Shown here one piece after another: positions 61,864 through 64,000 of a stretch of 64,000 nucleotides of DNA. The DNA comes from UBA4416 sp038327195. Lineage in GTDB: Bacteria > Bacteroidota > Bacteroidia > B-17B0 > Aurantibacillaceae. Both the position numbers and the translations under genes were made by a program. The notes below the pieces were generated by a model. The model did no database searches, was not told the origin of the DNA, and worked only from the letters and a program-made list of their open reading frames with translations. The first letter of the stretch is position 1; every line of letters starts with the position of its first letter. The DNA lies in the NCBI GenBank assembly GCA_038327195.1, contig JBBQKU010000005.1, positions 1 through 64,000 of the forward strand. The letters run 5' to 3'.

Positions 61864-63171
61864 ATGAAAAAATCTATCATTTGGTTTAAAACTGATTTAC
61901 GTTTACATGATAATGAAACGCTTATAGAGGCTATTAAACATAGCGATGAAGTAATACCAGTATATTGTTTCGACCATCATGATTTTAAAACTACTGAATT
62001 TGGTTTTAAGAAAACAGGAAATTTTAGAGCCCAATTTATTTTAGAATCACTTAAGGATTTAGATGTTGAATTAAGAAAAATAGGTTCAGGGCTATTAATT
62101 TTAAAAGGGAATCCAAAAGACGAACTTTTTAAAATAGTATCTAAATTCGGCGTTAGCAAAGTATATGCAAAAAAAGAAGTTGCTTACGAAGAAAAAGGAA
62201 CAGAAGCGGAAGTTGAAAAAGCATTATGGAAATTGAATTGTACGCTTGAAACATTTAGCACGAGCACACTTTACCAAGCAGTTGATTTACCTTTTTCAAT
62301 TAAAGATATACCAAATGTTTTTACAGCCTTTAGAAAAAAAATAGAAAAGGAAGCAACTATCAGAACAATTTTTAGCACACCTGAGTTAATTAAATCTCCA
62401 AACATACCAACCATAGAATTGCCAACTTTACAAGAATTAGGACTCACAGAACCGATAAATGATTCGCGTAAAGCTCTTAATTTTAAGGGAGGAGAAACTG
62501 AAGGGTATAAACGCCTGCATTATTATTTCTCTAAAAGTAAAGCTGTTTCTGTATATAAAGATACTCGCAATGGTTTGACTGGTGCGGATTATTCCTCTAA
62601 ATTTTCGACTTGGTTGGCTCAAGGTTGTTTATCGCCGCGTGAAATTTATTATGAATTAAAAAAATACGAATCGCAATATGGTGAAAACGAATCAACCTAT
62701 TGGTTAATATTTGAATTATTGTGGCGCGATTATTTCCGTTTTATGATGAAGAAATATCGTCAAAAATTCTTTTTACAAGCAGGCATACAATCAGGAGAAA
62801 CTGATTTTAAAACTCATAATTTAGAAGTATTTCAAAAATGGCAAAATGGAGAAACAGGCGTTGATTTTATAGATGCTAATATGATTGAATTACAAAATAC
62901 AGGCTTTATGAGCAACCGAGGCAGACAAAATGTTGCTAGTTATTTAATAAACGATTTAAAACAAGATTGGCGCTATGGAGCTGCTTATTTTGAACAACAA
63001 TTAATTGATTATGATGTTTGCAGTAATTGGGGAAACTGGGCCTATTTAGCAGGCGTTGGAAACGACCCAAGAGGAAACCGATACTTTAATATTGAAAAGC
63101 AAGCTCACGACTACGATGCCGATGGATTGTATAGAAAACTATGGCTTAACAAATTAAATAACAAAAAATAA
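61864..63171 (+). CDS. Cryptochrome DASH
   Basis: A 435-aa cryptochrome of the DASH subfamily, which repairs cyclobutane dimers mainly in single-stranded DNA and may act as a photoreceptor. Signature features: KTGNFRAQFILESLKDL in the alpha/beta domain, the FAD-domain blocks GGETEGYKRLHYYF, LTGADYSSKFSTWLAQGCLSPR, and the intact NWGNWAYLAGVGNDPRGNRYFNI segment including the flavin-proximal Trp. The final IEKQAHDYDADGLYRKLWL is typical. It is immediately downstream of the iron-sulfur photolyase gene. Confidence 0.93.
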   Translation: MKKSIIWFKTDLRLHDNETLIEAIKHSDEVIPVYCFDHHDFKTTEFGFKKTGNFRAQFILESLKDLDVELRKIGSGLLILKGNPKDELFKIVSKFGVSKVYAKKEVAYEEKGTEAEVEKALWKLNCTLETFSTSTLYQAVDLPFSIKDIPNVFTAFRKKIEKEATIRTIFSTPELIKSPNIPTIELPTLQELGLTEPINDSRKALNFKGGETEGYKRLHYYFSKSKAVSVYKDTRNGLTGADYSSKFSTWLAQGCLSPREIYYELKKYESQYGENESTYWLIFELLWRDYFRFMMKKYRQKFFLQAGIQSGETDFKTHNLEVFQKWQNGETGVDFIDANMIELQNTGFMSNRGRQNVASYLINDLKQDWRYGAAYFEQQLIDYDVCSNWGNWAYLAGVGNDPRGNRYFNIEKQAHDYDADGLYRKLWLNKLNNKK

Positions 63172-63197
63172 AACCAATATAGCTAACACTGTTCAAT

Positions 63198-63231
63198 TTG
63201 AGTACTAAAAATAGCTATATAAAATACTCAA
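63198..63231. repeat. Inverted repeat in gap after DASH gene
   Basis: TTGAGTA and TACTCAA (7 bp each) enclose 20 nt that include the palindrome ATAGCTAT. There is no T run, so it is a weak candidate for a terminator; it could be a binding site or chance. Confidence 0.35.
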
Positions 63232-63293
63232 GTAATATACTGACACAGTTGTACCAAAAAATCTAAATCTGAAAAATCATAGAAATTAATTCG

Positions 63294-63301
63294 TAAATTT
63301 G
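63294..63301 (+). promoter_or_regulatory. -7 promoter element for zeta-toxin-like gene
   Basis: TAAATTTG matches TAnnTTTG and ends 5 nt before the ATG at 63307. The transcript would start about at the ATG, suggesting a leaderless or nearly leaderless message. Confidence 0.45.
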
Positions 63302-63306
63302 TGATT

Positions 63307-63891
63307 ATGAATGACAAAAAACTTTACATCATTGCAGGTTGTAACGGAGCAGGTAAGACAACTGCATCGTTTACTATTTTGCCTGAAATTTTGGATTGTA
63401 AAGAATTTGTGAATGCTGATGAAATAGCAAAAGGACTATCCCCTTTTCAACCCGAAAAAGTTTCGTTTGAAGCGGGACGAATAATGCTAAACAGAATAAA
63501 CGAATTGCTTACTGAAAATGAAAACTTTGCATTTGAAACAACACTATCTACAAGAAGTTACAAAAACAAAATTATAGAAGCAAAGGATAAAGGATATCGA
63601 GTAACACTATTATTTTTTTGGCTTCAAAATATTAAATTAGCTAAAGAACGTGTAATAACAAGAGTTTTAGAAGGCGGACATAACATTGAACCAGATGTTA
63701 TTGAAAGAAGATATATAAGAGGAATTAAAAATTTATTTGACATTTATCTTCCAATTGTTGACGGAGCTTTAATTTTTGATAATTCCGAAGGAAAACACGA
63801 ACTATTAGCAGATAAACAAATTGACGGTTTACTAAATATTCTGAATCATGAAAAGTTTAACCATTTAAAAAATTATTATGACAATAATTGA
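63307..63891 (+). CDS. Zeta-toxin-family kinase/ATPase
   Basis: A 194-aa P-loop protein: Walker A GCNGAGKTT (residues 11-19), NADEIAKGLSP (about 37-47), the FETTLST loop (about 78-84) and an arginine-rich segment (REGG-like VLEGGHNIEPDVIERRYIRG). This is the zeta/ParE-like kinase fold that, in toxins, phosphorylates UDP-amino sugars of the cell wall. The ATG at 63307 is chosen since a GTG at 63301 belongs to the promoter element. Toxicity is not shown; many such proteins are not toxins. It overlaps a partner gene by 14 bp. Confidence 0.85.
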   Translation: MNDKKLYIIAGCNGAGKTTASFTILPEILDCKEFVNADEIAKGLSPFQPEKVSFEAGRIMLNRINELLTENENFAFETTLSTRSYKNKIIEAKDKGYRVTLLFFWLQNIKLAKERVITRVLEGGHNIEPDVIERRYIRGIKNLFDIYLPIVDGALIFDNSEGKHELLADKQIDGLLNILNHEKFNHLKNYYDNN

Positions 63892-64000
63892 AATTCAAAT
63901 TGAAGAGAAAAATAAAATTCTAAAAGGACTTGAAAAAGTGTATGAAAAACTTTTAGAATTTAAGAAATTGAAAAACAGTGAACTGGTTGTTTTACGAGAT
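63878..64000 (+). CDS. Short partner of zeta-toxin-like gene, partial
   Basis: Open frame from ATG 63878 to the window end (41 codons, no stop). The product is helical and charged (MTIIEIQIEEKNKILKGLEK...), with Lys/Glu heptads that could form a coiled coil. The 14-bp overlap with the kinase gene implies coupled translation, an antitoxin-like arrangement; the family is not recognised and the C-terminus is missing. Confidence 0.6.
   Translation, partial: MTIIEIQIEEKNKILKGLEKVYEKLLEFKKLKNSELVVLRD

Overview
The window looks like chromosome from an AT-rich member of the Bacteroidota, probably an aquatic free-living species near the Flavobacteriales/Chitinophagales type. The signs are: proteins ending in type IX secretion (T9SS) sorting domains (31295-32686 and 52793-53614), many lipoproteins, TPR-PD40 envelope proteins, a PUR-alpha-like DUF3276 protein, and repeated TAnnTTTG -7 promoter elements of the Bacteroidota primary sigma factor placed 15-40 nt before genes. 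No rRNA, tRNA, CRISPR array or insertion sequence was recognised. Both ends cut a gene: map on the left and the partner of a zeta-toxin-like kinase on the right.

Layout. 0-8 kb: housekeeping genes (map, a HAD phosphatase, gpmA, proC, an HxlR regulator divergent from a nitroreductase, an AlkD-like repair protein, trxA, a GNAT enzyme), a TPR-PD40 envelope protein and an LPLAT acyltransferase. 8-17.4 kb: a co-oriented signalling block with two giant hybrid histidine kinases, a CheR-type methyltransferase and a lone receiver protein. 17.8-23.4 kb: uvrA, an NhaD-type antiporter, a site-2 protease and a PAP2 phosphatase with overlapping stop and start codons, a translationally coupled operon. 23.4-31.2 kb: a SpoU methyltransferase, SRPBCC proteins, a cyclophilin, pyrE, a Nudix protein, a LacI-family regulator with a probable auto-operator, lpdA and an acyl-CoA dehydrogenase. 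31.3-38.1 kb: a secreted M43 protease, an OmpR-type regulator, a thiolase, an M1 peptidase lipoprotein and a membrane metallophosphoesterase. 38.2-40.4 kb: an MbnP/MbnH-like pair plus a small lipoprotein. 40.5-41.9 kb: a TPR membrane protein and ribH. 41.9-45 kb: an accessory segment with two diverged copies of a 45-bp hairpin repeat, an orphan secreted protein and a HpaII-type restriction-modification pair. 45.2-57.2 kb: an ABC-F ATPase, DUF3276, recR, a second TPR-PD40 protein, an oligopeptide-binding lipoprotein, rnz, a T9SS protein, a VWA-like membrane protein, fabG and an NlpC/P60 lipoprotein. 57.5-63.2 kb: a light-dependent repair/photoreceptor island. 63.3 kb to the end: a zeta-toxin-like kinase and a truncated partner.

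The most interesting segment is the photolyase island. It has three different photolyase/cryptochrome-family proteins (one lacking the flavin-proximal tryptophan, one iron-sulfur type, one DASH) interleaved with three small proteins of unknown function (DUF2805/TIGR03643, DUF2071 and a 52-residue DUF2256 zinc-ribbon-like protein that overlaps the next gene). Also worth attention are the MbnP/MbnH-like pair, where a diheme enzyme probably modifies a tryptophan of its neighbour, and the repeat-bounded segment beside the HpaII system. All family names come from reading the sequence and recalled family motifs; no database search was run.
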